A DNA stretch of 64,000 nt. Source: Trichomonas vaginalis G3 (taxonomy: Eukaryota > Parabasalia > Trichomonadida > Trichomonadidae). Position 1 is the stretch's first letter. Each line of letters begins with the position of its first letter. The translations under genes and the position numbers were made by a program. Below are positions 50,801 to 62,422 of this stretch, piece after piece. The DNA is taken from contig NC_067204.1 in the NCBI RefSeq assembly GCF_026262505.1, forward strand, positions 17,400,165 to 17,464,164, in the 5' to 3' direction. Below the pieces are notes generated by a model. The model was not told the origin of the DNA and searched no databases. It saw only the letters and a program-made list of their open reading frames with translations.

Positions 50801-53300
50801 TACTAAAGAACTAATGCGATAGCTAATCGGTCGTAGAATTGAGACAATGATCAGTATGGAGGGGAAGCGGAACAACTCCAAACAGCCCAGCAGTAAGAAG
50901 CCCGACAGCCCACGCTAACGAGAGGACAGACATTACTAAGGCTAACACTTATCATTCTTACTCGCGTCATGACTCTTTGATTATCGATTGTGAGGACTCA
51001 TGTATGATATTGGTTAGGATGATTTGAGGAATTCTTGGAAAGCAACGTAATTGTAAAATTGGGTTGCCAGTAGTAATGAACTTTCTAGCATTCCAGTTCA
51101 ATTTGACGTTTTCTGAATTGCACTTGCCACATCCTTAAAAATATCCCTCAGAGATAGAATACCAGCTCCAACTCAATTTATTTCTTGATGGTCTTGTCAA
51201 ATACTTCAGACTGTTTTACACTGAAGTAAGGACTCAGGCTAATTGGCTAGATCCCTCAACAATAAATTATATAGTTGACACACTAAGATCCGCGTAATCT
51301 ATGACAAATCAGGGAACACAGTAATATAGTATCGCAAGTAATTCATACTCGGGCTAAGTTTGAGTTTACTTCAAATTATCGATAGTAATATATCTGTAAA
51401 CTCATAAAATTTTGTGGGTAGCTTGTGAGACATTAGACAGAAAGAGGACTTATTGACGCAACTGAGAGAAATAGACCAAATAAAAAGTGTCTGAGCTATA
51501 AGACTTTAGCATAGACAAAATAGAGAAAAAATCGAGGTTTGTCCTATTATATTCTACTTCCATAACTAGCAGAACTGAATTAGAAAATATGGAATGAATA
51601 TATATGATATCCAGATAGAGCTAGAAAAAGGATAAAGAAAAAAAAAATCATAATGAGAGGATATAAATTTAGAGCTTCCAATATCAAATTCGATATAAGC
51701 CAGTAGTGTAGCGCGAATTGAGCTGAGAGATGTTTCGATTTAGCAGTGAGTAGGCCAATCGAGATCAATGCGTAAACTGATGTGTATGAAGCTAGAGTAC
51801 AAGAGAGCACAGGTGGTAAGCGCGTCGGGGCTATCCGCGTAGTAAGTACTGCGCTGCCGGGGGTATGACGCGGGGAGGATGAATTTAGAGATGATAAGTA
51901 GATAAGATCGTTGGACGCGATGAGTGATTCGGGCTTCTTCCGGAATATACTGATGTGCATCTTGAGGTTTGGTTTTAAACTTAGAATTTATATAGCTCAT
52001 TTGGATGCGATATAAATTTAGATGATTTTGCTTTCAATATAACTTTAGTTTGATCGCACGCTGGATTGTATCCGACTTGTCTAAATAGAGAGTATGGATA
52101 ATAGGCTCGTATCGAGGATAACTGGCGCCTCTTAAGCTAGGGGAAGTTGATTTAAAGTTATATGCTTTTGAACGAATTGACGGTAATTCAAGGTATTCAA
52201 TGAACCAGAAAGTCGAACAATTAACAACCCGTAGACTCAAGATACAGGTAATGTCAAGTTCCTTCTTCGGGAATACTTGAGGTTTTCTTCTTGTTTGATT
52301 AGCATGTAGCATGTGTAGGACATTGAAATTAAGATAAGATGATAATGTCTCGGAGGGGCGACCTGAGTGTGGGTGCGATTAAAGAAGCTAGTATAGATAA
52401 CCATTCTGAACGAAAGGCTGGACACACACATGCTCATTATGTATTGTGTGTTTATGTGAAGATTATATGTAGATTCTCTTAGTATTCGGCTTCAAAACGA
52501 TTCATACAAATTAATCTTGTGTCAATAAAGAATGCAGAATACTTGTAAATTTGCAGCTGACTTAAGCAGCTACGGTTATTCGTTGTTTCGGATCGCAACA
52601 GGAAACTTGAGGAAGATAAAAAGTAAGATATCTCATCTTTAGAATCTGAAAGAGAATTTTGTGGAAGTAGGGTTCACGCGATGATGAAAGAAAGAGAGGA
52701 GGCTGTGCGAAGCAAAACATCAAGTGCTCTGACATGAAATCTTAATAGTGTAAGCAAGAAAGTGAAGCTAGTATGCTCCGTGGTGTAGGAAGTTTGTTTT
52801 CTGGGTAATATGACAAGACGCATGAGGGATAATAAATTAAGCAGATGCAGTCTTAGGACAGATTTGATGACATATAGACAGTATCTTTGCTAGGAGAATG
52901 AGATGGAGGCGATGTGGTAAAAGATGAAGTTCCAACCAACTTCTTTAGAAGGAAGAGCCAGAAGAGAATGCGACTGAAGGATTATAGTCATGGAGATGAA
53001 ATGAAAGAGACTAGAAATACGGCGAGAGTAATAGTTAACATGGTCTATAAAAGCACATTTTACAATAAATATGGTATGGCGCCACACATGTTGGACCTAG
53101 ACTCCACCAAAGAAGATCGAACGAGAGAGGGGATTAGAAGATAAGGAGGAATAGGAGGGGAAACTAAGTAATCGAGGGGAGGCAGTAAGAGATTTCTGGA
53201 TATTACCAAGTCTAAGAGAAAAAGAATTTTTGACCATGTAAAAATAAAATTTTTATTTTTAGTAAATTTCTGGGTAATGTGAAATGTTTCTTCCTTTTAG
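47870..53300 (-). repeat. Noisy inverted copy of about 58,200-61,500
   Basis: Going right, the anchors run backward through the clean sequence: gene 60,951 (47,870-48,200), the GGTGA repeats (48,680, 49,010 and 49,260), the KilA-N gene in sense orientation (49,540-50,200), the 22-bp repeats (50,340-50,800), the ATPase end (50,930), its middle (51,490 and 51,980), and the ATPase start region (about 53,250). With the direct copy it forms a palindrome whose turn is near 47,870. Confidence 0.65.
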
Positions 53301-56300
53301 GAGCAACACTGGCTTAAGACTCCTAAAATTGTTATTTACCATTAACCTGAATACTTCAACTATTTAGCCATAATTAATGTTCTTAGTCGTCTGCTTCTTT
53401 GGTTCATAAGGTTATTAACATTGTTTCTGTTTTTATGTAATCACTTTATTATTCTTAGTAGTTTTGAGAACTTTCTGTCAAGTAATTATTCCTTTAGTAT
53501 CTCTGTTGATTAAGGTACTAATTATATCTGTCCTTCAAGTGAATCTGACTAGTCTTCAATTTCGCACCATATTTTTTTAGTCACGCGACGCATGAATACT
53601 ATCATGTGTGCAAAGTATATATAATAAATCATATATTATGTTTAAAATGTAGAACTTTTTACAAAATAGTTGTGTATTCTGATGTAAGTAAACATTCAAG
53701 AATATCACTATTTGGAGACTAAGCTACTTTAGTTGTAACTTCTAGGGGGTACTTATTTAGTGAGAATTAATTATCCGTCATCGTTTTAAGCTAATAGGAA
53801 AAAAATATTTTTTTTAGAAATTTTACTTCAGAGAAAGTTTATTTTTTTCTTGTATGAGGTTGGCAACAATATTACCTGAACAATCAAAGATATTGACATT
53901 GTGCAAGAATGTTTCGTTTAGTACCGCTGTCTGATAACAATACTTGCTGACGATGCACTTGGTTACTATATTTCAATCAAGCGTAAATGACTTTGAATCA
54001 TTTCTATAACACACTATATACAAAAGGTGCAGATTCATTCTATAACTAGTTCATTGAGAACTAATTTCCATTGCAATAAAAATGATATGTTTCTAACATA
54101 TTGTATTAGTCTCTCTTGTTTCTTTTAAGGTATCGCAGGTAGATGAGGATCTAATGTTATAAGGCATACAGGGCACAAATTTGAAAATAGCTAGTATATG
54201 TTCATATGGAAATTATGAGACTGTCGCTGTTATTCCTTTGATCAAATAGATCAGATTTGTTCAGATCGTTTCTGCGTAGTTCGTTCAAAATCAAATTTTA
54301 GAATTCTTGTTCATATGTAGTTCAAATTCATGACCGTTTTGAAAAATTGATTACGGATATTTATTCTGTCAGAGGGCCGTTTCTAAACATTATGGATCGC
54401 ATTTTGAATTGCTTTAGATGTTTGAACCTATGTATAGATTAATGGAAGAGGTTCAGACACGATTTTCAACATAACTATTGTGATGTCTTTATATATAAGT
54501 TTTGTTTCAACAATCCAACTTTGTTGGTTTAGAAATTTAGACATTCTTCAAATGCTAATCAATTAGTTAAATTTTGTTGTAATATAATACTTTTGCGAAG
54601 TTGTTACATACTAATAGTTATCATATTCCCTCTTGAGATAGTTATGTATGTTATCTTACCGTGCATGATGTTTCTAAGTAAATATTTGTCAAAATTCGGA
54701 GCATTTTGTTATATAACCACTTTTACAAACGATATGGTCTAGCACAAAATTACTGTATAAGAAAGGGTATCTTGAAGCCATTATATACTTTGGTGTATTT
54801 CCTATTTATTTTATATGATGAGCAAGTTTCATTTCTTAAGCATTTAGGATTAGTTGGGTGCTCACGTTTGCACTGATATAGCTGAGAATGACGCAAGAGC
54901 ACAGCAAAATTGATGGACGCACGTGGAGAAACATCGCAGTACGTATAGATGGCCTATGGGCTGGTCTTGGCATGGTAATTATTTAAGTTTATTGGAACTT
55001 TCATTTAGAGTCTTGAAGAAATCTAGCTTCTGAAAGCAGTTTTACTTTTTTTTTCAAATATACTTGCTTGAGATATTTATCGACCTTCTTCCAGTGAAAG
55101 ATATGAAAGATGGCGTGTTTGTGAAGAAAATTAGAGTGTATAAAAAATTTATACCTCGAACTGCCGAGAAGCGAATATCATTAAAAAGTTTTGAACTATA
55201 GATTACCAAAGCATGCTAAAGCATCTCATGCTTAAAATTGTACAAGTTATTAATATTTCTTATAGTAGTTTCGTGTCCTACCATTCTTGTTCAGACACTA
55301 TGTTGTCTTGTTTGTTGTATGCAATCCCATTCTTTCATGACATAAATTCTGGGGCGAGTGGCTAAATGACTAAACGTTTTCAAATTCTCGGACTGCTTTG
55401 TTATAGTCTGAAATGACACGTTAGTATAATTATCCTGAAATATAGCTTGGAAAAGAATAAACTATATACAGACAATCGTGTAACTGGGAATGCTCAATTG
55501 TTCTGTACCTTTTAGTTTAAAAGTATATAAAAAAAATATAATTTTTTTTCTATTTTCCTTTACTTGCGTTAGAAATAAGCGAATAGTGAGAATGATTTTG
55601 AATTGTTTTTGCTCTTAATGAACTTTATCCTTTTGAAAGAAATAAAATATAAATCGTTCGGAAATTATTATTTTTCCATTTTTTGGATTTGGAATAACAG
55701 ATCGATCACCCGCAGCAACAAACAAAAGAGCACTTTTTGGTTCTTTCATGCGTTTTAATAAGTAATTTTGTATAGCATTGATTGATAATTTAAAAAAACT
55801 TATTTGATAATTTTTTCAAAATTCTTGGCTCATCAAAATAAAGGATTGTTAATTTTAAAAAACATACAAATTACTTTATTTTTAAGACTTAAATTATATT
55901 TATAATTGATAAGCATATATTATTTAGATAATAACAAATTTTTAGATATTCAAAAAAAAAATTGTTTATTAATTGTCTCCATTTCAGTATTAATAATTTT
56001 AATATAAATTATATTTGAAATAGATTTCTATATTCAATAGTTTATGATGTTCAAGATATGGTCCGAATTGATGTGCTTCAATAAGTTGGGCCTACAAGTA
56101 TAAATTATTATTAAAAATAAGTATAAGGTGATTTGAGAAAATGCGTGCGGCGTGCTGGAAAACGGGCTGTTTCAGTCATTAGAGTAGGAGGAGGTTTACA
56201 ACGCAAGTGACTCGTTAAGAATAGAGAGAAAAGAAGACATAGGATAAGTCGGCATGCGGCTGCACACGGGTAAAATAACTAATAATCCTGCGAATGCAAC

Positions 56301-57949
56301 TTAAGGACGAGTGGGAAGAATATGGTGGGGAGATTCTAGTGCGCTGACGGTAGGCGTGAGTACGGGGTGAATGATCCGGGTCTCTAATAATAAGGTGTGC
56401 GTAATATTAACAGTGGAGGAAGGATGTCGGGGGGGCTTTGAGGCTATCGTCTATTTGGGACTGTCATGAAGACGAAAAAATGATTTTTGAACATAGTGTA
56501 GGGGTATGGAGGTGACCGGAGGAAAGAAGAGTAAAGAAAGTAAGAGAGATGGGGTCTAAGTAAAGATTGAGAAGTAGGTATGACGATTGGCGCGGTTCGC
56601 TCGGCCTGCTAAGCAAAATATATTTATTTTATATATTAAGATCTTTACATGTAATATATATTCCTTATGTTTATCTTGGTTTGAATTTTTATGAAATCAA
56701 TAAATATCAAATAAAATTTTTAGTTTAAGACTATGATACCGGACAAATCTTCACTAATCGTACGGAAGGGCTAACACCCAGAATTGGGGAAAGAGATATT
56801 CTTTTTTTTTGAAGAGGAATCGGGGGTAATCAAAAATTTTAGTATCTCAAAAATTTAATTGATTGTTAGCGGATATTATAAAACGAGATTTTGGTATATC
56901 AAAATTGATTTTTTTTCGGTTACCGATAGTCTGTTTAATGTTATATCAGAAGATTCGATTTTTTTGAGACCAGACGTAGAATTCAATAAAACAATGTTTT
57001 AGTTGAATTTCTTAAACTTTCTTTCGCATTATAGACCATTACTTAATGGATGGTTACTATTCCTCTACTGTTTCCAGCCTATTTAAAAACGACTTTTGGC
57101 GAGAATTTTATTCTCCATTTTATATTCAGAATTGATATAATTGATTATCATTAATCGGATTGTCTGATTGTTATATTTGGTGTTGTTTTTATTGTTTTAA
57201 TTACTTTGGGCTTTTTATATTATGGATGGTTAACGTATAAGCAAAGCTTCATTACATTTCTCATTGATCCTGAATTCTTTGTGGCTGGGCTTGAAGGGAA
57301 ATTGTGTAGAAATGACAAAGACCAATAATTGATTTGTGGTGGTGTGGTTATTAACCATTAGCTCACTGATCTCGATCAAGAAATAAAGATCGGCATCCCA
57401 ATTATTGGATTCAGCTAGAAGGCTGAAGCAATGGCTGCCGAATTTTTGTTTGTTAATTGGTGGTTGATTCCTACTACAGATAAGTGGTTACTCTCTTGAT
57501 GGCATACCGAATTTTCTTCCGATTTTCGTCCGTCGTGTATGTTGATCAGGACAAGAATACCTCGTGATGGCATATGTGACTGATTATTGGTGCGTTATGG
57601 GATGTATCTTCGATTGGCTCGTTCAAGAAAGATTATCAAACCCGAAAAATAGTCAAGAACCCAGCTGTTGTTACAGAATTCTTCAATCAAATTCATTATT
57701 TGATTACATTAATGGAATACGAAATGTTTATAAGCATCTACTATTTTAAAAATTGAACAAAAAAAGAAGTTTAATCATTACGAGGAAGAAGAATAACATG
57801 ACACGGACGGGTAGTGACTTCTAGGTGGCTCACATAGATGTATCCAGGGCTGCAAGTCCGACGTTCAATAACGAACATAACAAAATAGGTATATGATCAT
57901 CTTGCGCATGAAATAATTTTCATTTTTTAATTATATTATATCTAAGATG

Positions 57950-58192
57950 TTAAAAAGAATGTGCATTTCGATTAAATGTATAGGTAGTATCTAAATCGAT
58001 ATCAACAAGTCTGTCATTGACAAATTTTAAGACTGCTCTGCTTAATGTTTTATGGTTCTTGTCATATTCCCAGAAACAGAACTTTAGAACAAATTCACCT
58101 TTCTTGTTTACACTATGTAAGATTTTATGGTCGACAGATGTTTTGCTGTCAAAAAGTTTGTCTCGAATATAGATAGCGAAATCGCTAGACAT
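57950..58192 (-). CDS. Polinton small hypothetical protein (80 aa)
   Basis: MSSDFAIYIRDKLFDSKTSV start, then beta-like text (GEFVLKFCFWEYD, VDIDLDTTYTF). Divergent from the ATPase gene with only 35 bases between the two starts, so they share a promoter. It is preserved in the noisy copy near 43,700-43,850. Not recognised. Confidence 0.5.
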   Translation of the reverse strand: MSSDFAIYIRDKLFDSKTSVDHKILHSVNKKGEFVLKFCFWEYDKNHKTLSRAVLKFVNDRLVDIDLDTTYTFNRNAHSF

Positions 58193-58227
58193 TTTCTAAA
58201 AGATAAAAATTTTAATTTTCTAAAAAT

Positions 58228-59103
58228 ATGTTAGAAAAAAAGTTTGCTGACATTGACAAGAAATTTGAGAATGTTTTGAAGAAGAACAAGAGGAAGTTAG
58301 AAAATGCTCAGATAAAACCCATACATGACAAGTTCCTATTTGCTCAGAATGGTATAACAGGTCTAATCGCACCACCTGGGTCGGGTAAGACTTTCACTTA
58401 TCTTAAAATGGCTGCACAACAACAAGAACTAGATGAGAAGAACCCATTCTATGAGTTAGTTGTTATTTGTTCGACTTCTGGTCAATTTGACCAAACCGTC
58501 AATTCGTTCAAAGATATTATAAAGAAGTCTAAGTTAGTATGTATAAAGGATACTGAGTTGTTAGATTGGATAAAGAAGTATCAAAGAAGAGTTTTGAAGT
58601 ATAATGCTATAAATGAGTATATAAATTCTAAGTTTAAAGACCCAAATGAGGAAATGCAGAGAATATTAGAGAAGAAACACTTCAGAAACAAACAGAAAGA
58701 GATAGAATACATTTCGAAGAAATTGCAATCTTACGATTGGAAGACATACCCTCATAGATGTCTTCTTATCTTAGATGACTTTGCTTCTCATCCTTTGTTA
58801 AAGAATAGAGAACAAGACATGTGTCGAATTCTTAAGAAGCTCAGACACTTTAACATCTCAGTTGTCATTTGTGTACAGACAGCAAAGAGTTTAAGTAAAG
58901 ATGTAAAGAGAATACTGACTGACATAATACTTTTCCCTGGATTGTCCGAAGACGATTTCATGGAACTTATGAAAGAGTCCATGGCAGGTAAGTTTGACAG
59001 ACATGAACTATGGGAGAAGTATAAAGTCATACAAGACCCTCATACTTCTTTCAGAATTCATATCTACGCAAACAAAGTTCAAATTGTAAAAAGTCAAGCG
59101 TAA
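58228..59103 (+). CDS. FtsK/HerA-type (A32-like) packaging ATPase of Polinton (291 aa)
   Basis: Walker A is APPGSGKT at residues 48-55 (preceded by NGITGLI). Walker B is LILDDFAS at about 180-187, and a third conserved strand with a polar end is SVVICVQTAKSL at about 211-222. This order and a length near 290 residues fit the genome-packaging ATPase of Polintons and related viruses, which drives DNA into the capsid. A lysine-rich helix at the N-terminus may touch DNA. The frame is whole and diverges from the small gene at 58,192. Confidence 0.85.
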   Translation: MLEKKFADIDKKFENVLKKNKRKLENAQIKPIHDKFLFAQNGITGLIAPPGSGKTFTYLKMAAQQQELDEKNPFYELVVICSTSGQFDQTVNSFKDIIKKSKLVCIKDTELLDWIKKYQRRVLKYNAINEYINSKFKDPNEEMQRILEKKHFRNKQKEIEYISKKLQSYDWKTYPHRCLLILDDFASHPLLKNREQDMCRILKKLRHFNISVVICVQTAKSLSKDVKRILTDIILFPGLSEDDFMELMKESMAGKFDRHELWEKYKVIQDPHTSFRIHIYANKVQIVKSQA

Positions 59104-59209
59104 AAATGTAAGTGTTTAGTCTTAGTAAGTCTGCTGTGGTGCTGGGGCTGTCGGTTCTTCTGGCTTTGGGGCTGTCGGTTGGTGGTACGTCAGTCATCCG
59201 TTTGTGTCC

Positions 59210-59575
59210 TGTTGGAAGGAAGAGTTCTTCCTGTCGGAAGGAAGAACTTTTTCTGTTGGAAGGAAAAACTTTTCCTGAAGGTCGACCAAAAAGTTCTCAA
59301 TTTTCGAAAATTTGAATGGTTTACGGACGGACAACAGAAAAAATTTTTCCTGTCGGAAAGAAAAACTTTTCCTGTCGGAAAGAAAAACTTTTCCTGTCGG
59401 AAGGAAGGACTTTTCTTGTCGGATGGAAGGACTTTTCTTGTCGGATGGAAGGACTTTTCTTGTCGGATGGAAGGACTTTTCTTGTCGGATGGAAATTTTT
59501 TTCCTGTTGGAAGGAAAAACTTTTCCTGTCGGAAGGAAGGACTTTTCCTGTTGGAAGGAAGGACTCGGAATGTCA
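59210..59575. repeat. 22-bp satellite, open in several frames
   Basis: About sixteen units of TTTTCCTGTCGGAAGGAAGAAC and variants such as TTTTCTTGTCGGATGGAAGGAC. As 22 is not a multiple of three, successive units rotate the frame, and since units lack stops, long open frames appear on both strands. None is called as a gene. The neighbouring 59,104-59,209 carries a minus-strand proline-rich start (HKRMTDVPPTDSP) related to the one at 62,730. Confidence 0.85.
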
Positions 59576-59653
59576 GAAGGATTTGACAAGACAATTTACC
59601 TTATAGAGCTACCTGAGCCATCTGAAGTCAAGCTTGAAAAATAAATGGTTCAT

Positions 59654-60433
59654 CTACCCTACTTGTTTGAAGTTGTCAAAATACTCTGTTATTTTTTCCT
59701 TTAACAATGGCAAATCTTCTTTGAAGGTAAGAATTGTACAACCTTTAATATCATAGTGTGTTTGAGGTAACGTATCTTGAACTATTTGTTTCACATCTTC
59801 ATTTGGGGTCATTGAAATCGGTAAGTTTTCGCGATAGAACCAATTTCTGTCAGATTTGTAAATCTTAGCAAGGTCGTAAAAGCTTTTGTTGTTTCTTCTG
59901 ACTAAATGCAACATAACCATATCTCTGTCTTCTTCATTTTCCATCTCTTCAGTATAAATCATATACTTATAGTTCTTTTCCTTTCCTTTTGGTACCGAAC
60001 GTGGTATTCTTTTCTGTATGTTTTTGTCTTCTTTCATCATATCTTCTCTCTGCTTTGTACAAAGTTCGTCAAGTAGCATAAGTATGTAGATTGCATAACG
60101 AGGTGAAGCCCACATTGCTATTGAACTAACTAGGAACTTATGAACATATATACCTTTTAGATGTGATGGTAAGTTTTGTCTGTCTTGGTACATCTTTTTA
60201 AGTTCTACATGTTCAAACTCACTGAGGAGTTCATGAGTGCTATTTAATTCAAACCAATCTTGTGGTTTCATAGTATCTGGAGCAAAACATGCTGTCAAAA
60301 TACTTTGCATTTGGTACATATCGTCTTTGACCGAACGAATGAGACGGAGTTGTTTGTTAAACTGAACCCACTCATATTCTTCATTTATAGCTTCATGGAC
60401 TATAACTGTTGTTGTGTTCTCTGTTGTTGACAT
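59654..60433 (-). CDS. KilA-N domain protein of Polinton (259 aa)
   Basis: Residues about 60-125 (THELLSEFEHVELKK, GIYVHKFLVSSIAMWAS and PRYAIYILMLLDELC) match the KilA-N core, whose usual form is GTYVHPxLxxxIAxWISPxFAxxV. KilA-N is a DNA-binding domain common in large DNA viruses and phages. The following part (MVMLHLVRRNNKSFYDLAKIY) resembles the C-terminal module found with KilA-N in poxviruses and giant viruses. It may regulate or replicate the element; inverted GGTGA arrays directly upstream are candidate binding sites. The frame is whole. Confidence 0.75.
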   Translation of the reverse strand: MSTTENTTTVIVHEAINEEYEWVQFNKQLRLIRSVKDDMYQMQSILTACFAPDTMKPQDWFELNSTHELLSEFEHVELKKMYQDRQNLPSHLKGIYVHKFLVSSIAMWASPRYAIYILMLLDELCTKQREDMMKEDKNIQKRIPRSVPKGKEKNYKYMIYTEEMENEEDRDMVMLHLVRRNNKSFYDLAKIYKSDRNWFYRENLPISMTPNEDVKQIVQDTLPQTHYDIKGCTILTFKEDLPLLKEKITEYFDNFKQVG

Positions 60434-60544
60434 ATCTGTCCTTATATTCCGGATAAAAAAATATTTTATAAAAAACTAACTTTATTTTTTCTATCTTAAG
60501 GAAATTCATGATTTTTGTTGCTGAATTCAGTAAAAATATAATTT

Positions 60545-60948
60545 AGGGTAGAAGGTGACATCTCACCCGTTTTCTCACCTGTTTTCTCACCTCTTGAATT
60601 TTCATGATTTCATCGTAAATGTTTTGTCAAGACTTCTTCGTATATGCTTTGTCAAGACTTCTTCGTAAATGTTTTGTCAAGACTTCATCGTAATGAGCGT
60701 AAATGACCCAAAAATAATGTTTAGGTGAAGAGGTGACATCTCACCCGTTTTCTCACCTCTTTTCTCACCTCATGAATTTTGTATAAAAGATATGATTTCA
60801 GGGATTTTTTTTACGAAGTGTCAAAGTTCTCTTCGTAAAAAAATAACAGTTATATAATGAAATTTGGTCATTTTACTCGGCAAAAATATATTTTAGGTGA
60901 AGAGGTGACATCTCACCCGTTTTCTCACCTCTTTTCTCACCCTAGTTA
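60545..60948. repeat. Left iteron array (GGTGACATCTCACC family)
   Basis: Three copies (about 60,551, 60,722 and 60,896) of a 50-bp unit containing the inverted repeat GGTGACATCTCACC followed by GTTTTCTCACCTCTTTTCTCACC. Between them are several near-copies of TCGTAAATGTTTTGTCAAGAC. The same units occur in inverse orientation at 61,968-62,395. Confidence 0.85.
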
Positions 60949-60950
60949 TT

Positions 60951-61889
60951 TTATAAGCGTTTTACATGAATTGTACGATGTATATTTGAAATCCTAAACA
61001 GTTTTGTAGCTTCTATTTCTTCTGTCAGTACATCGAATGTTTTAACGATACCGAAAGTTTCTTTATACTTCTTCTTGACGTCAGATAATAGGAAATCTTC
61101 TGCTGTTGGATAGTTTTTGTTCAGAAATGCTAACATATCCATTTTATTTTCTGCTGGTTTTTCTGCTTCTTTCTTTAAGTCTGCATAGTCGTTTCGCATA
61201 CGTTCTATCTCTTTGACGGAGTAGTTATATTTCCTCATTGCTGCTTTACATTTAGAACATTGCGGATTCATTTTAGCGTTATATTCTGAAACCTTACCTG
61301 CAAGTATGACTAAGGCGTCAATGGTTTTCTTTAACTCAAAAGTTGCTGGTTTTATCTGTTCAGTCCATATCTTACCTCTTCTATCTTTATCTCTTATCTG
61401 CCATACACATTCAGCAACTAACGAAACAAAGTTGTCGTAGGTCTTAAACTCCCCAGATTTGTATATGTCAGAGATGTTCTTATATACCATATCGCAATCT
61501 TTGTCCATGACTTTGTGGTTGCAATGAAATCCAAGAAACTCATAGTTAACCTTTCGTATGAACTTCTTTATTTCTACTGAGTCAGTTGCTTTGACTTCTA
61601 TTTCATCGAATTCAGGAATAGTGAGCTTTTGTTGTTGTATTTCAGGAAGTTTAGGTAGATGGTCAATAATATCCTGCATTTCATAAAGATACTGTTCATC
61701 TGTTTCATCTTTTGCGGTACAGTCTAAATCTCCTTGGAGAAGTTCTTGCTTTATCTTCTGGATTTCTGTTTCGAAAGTATATGAAGAAGGAATGAAGTTT
61801 TTCATCTCTACCAACATAGATGTTGGATTCATGACTAACGAGTTTGGTGCTGTAGTTGTTTGAAGTGTTGTTGTGCCGATTGTTGACAT
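60951..61889 (-). CDS. Polinton hypothetical protein enclosed by inverted iterons (312 aa)
   Basis: Start MSTIGTTTLQTTTAP at 61,889. An upstream ATG at 62,009 would add 40 low-complexity residues lying in the repeat array and is not preferred. Ser/Thr-rich N-terminus, helical middle, a CSKCKAAMRKY pair of cysteines at about residues 206-209, a coiled stretch (IERMRNDYADLKKEAEK), and a compact C-terminus (LLSDVKKKYKETFGIVKTFDVLTEEI) that could be a winged helix. No family was recognised. Arrays of the same repeats in opposite orientation on both sides suggest it reads or is moved with them. Confidence 0.65.
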   Translation of the reverse strand: MSTIGTTTLQTTTAPNSLVMNPTSMLVEMKNFIPSSYTFETEIQKIKQELLQGDLDCTAKDETDEQYLYEMQDIIDHLPKLPEIQQQKLTIPEFDEIEVKATDSVEIKKFIRKVNYEFLGFHCNHKVMDKDCDMVYKNISDIYKSGEFKTYDNFVSLVAECVWQIRDKDRRGKIWTEQIKPATFELKKTIDALVILAGKVSEYNAKMNPQCSKCKAAMRKYNYSVKEIERMRNDYADLKKEAEKPAENKMDMLAFLNKNYPTAEDFLLSDVKKKYKETFGIVKTFDVLTEEIEATKLFRISNIHRTIHVKRL

Positions 61890-61967
61890 TTTTATTTTTT
61901 TATACAAAATAAAAAAATAAATAAAATAAAAAATAAAACTAACTTTATTTTTTATTTCGGGAAAATT

Positions 61968-62395
61968 CATGAGGTGAGAAAAGAGGTGAGAAAACAGGTG
62001 AGATGTCACCTCTTCACCTAAACATTATTTTTGGGTCATTTACGCTCATTACGATGAAGTTTCGACAAAACATTTACGATGAAATCATGAAAATTCATGA
62101 GGTGAGAAAAGAGGTGAGAAAACAGGTGAGATGTCACCTCTTCACCTAAACATTATTTTTGGGTCATTTACGCTCATTACGATGAAGTTTCGACAAAACA
62201 TTTACGAAGAAGTTTCGACAAAACATATACGATGAAGAAGTCTTGACAAAACATTTACGATGAAGAAGTCTTGACAAAACATTTACGATGAAGAAGTTTC
62301 GACAAAACATTTACGATGAAATTCATGAAAATTCATGAGGTGAGAAAAGAGGTGAGAAAACGGGTGAGATGTCACCTCTTCACCTAAACATTATT
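61968..62395. repeat. Right iteron array, inverse of the left one
   Basis: Three copies of the GGTGAGATGTCACC unit (about 61,990, 62,120 and 62,360) and at least six of the GTCTTGACAAAACATTTACGA / GTTTCGACAAAACATTTACGA unit between them. The sequence is the reverse complement of the left array in type and order, so the enclosed gene lies in a large imperfect palindrome. Confidence 0.85.
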
Positions 62396-62422
62396 TTTAC
62401 TGAATTTAGCAACAACTTTCTC

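Larger units (their letters stand above)
41200..57900. other. Low-accuracy, probably misassembled stretch
   Basis: Coding-like text is interrupted every few dozen bases, mostly by gained or lost bases. A 25-N gap (43,643-43,667) lies inside. The sequence after the gap is a noisy direct copy of 58,016 to about 61,500, followed by a noisy inverted copy of the same interval. Such a fold-back, with this error pattern, is what an untrimmed single-molecule read gives. Between 53.3 and 57.9 kb nothing was recognised, and base composition changes abruptly (for example the purine-rich 56,140-56,620). Frames inside this interval are not annotated. Confidence 0.75.

Noticed and set aside
54905-54940. 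GATGGACGCACG motif resembling the starts at 12,317 and 37,905
   Set aside because: A ten-base match (ATGGACGCAC) occurs at all three places, but the flanks do not align convincingly and one site is in the noisy stretch; chance cannot be excluded.
59190-59644. Long frames on both strands (96-135 codons)
   Set aside because: All are products of a stop-free 22-bp tandem unit. No initiation context or conserved non-repeat part.
60545-62395. CRISPR-like array from interspersed short repeats
   Set aside because: Repeats are of two kinds, dyadic, and inverted around a gene; spacing is irregular and spacers are themselves repeats.
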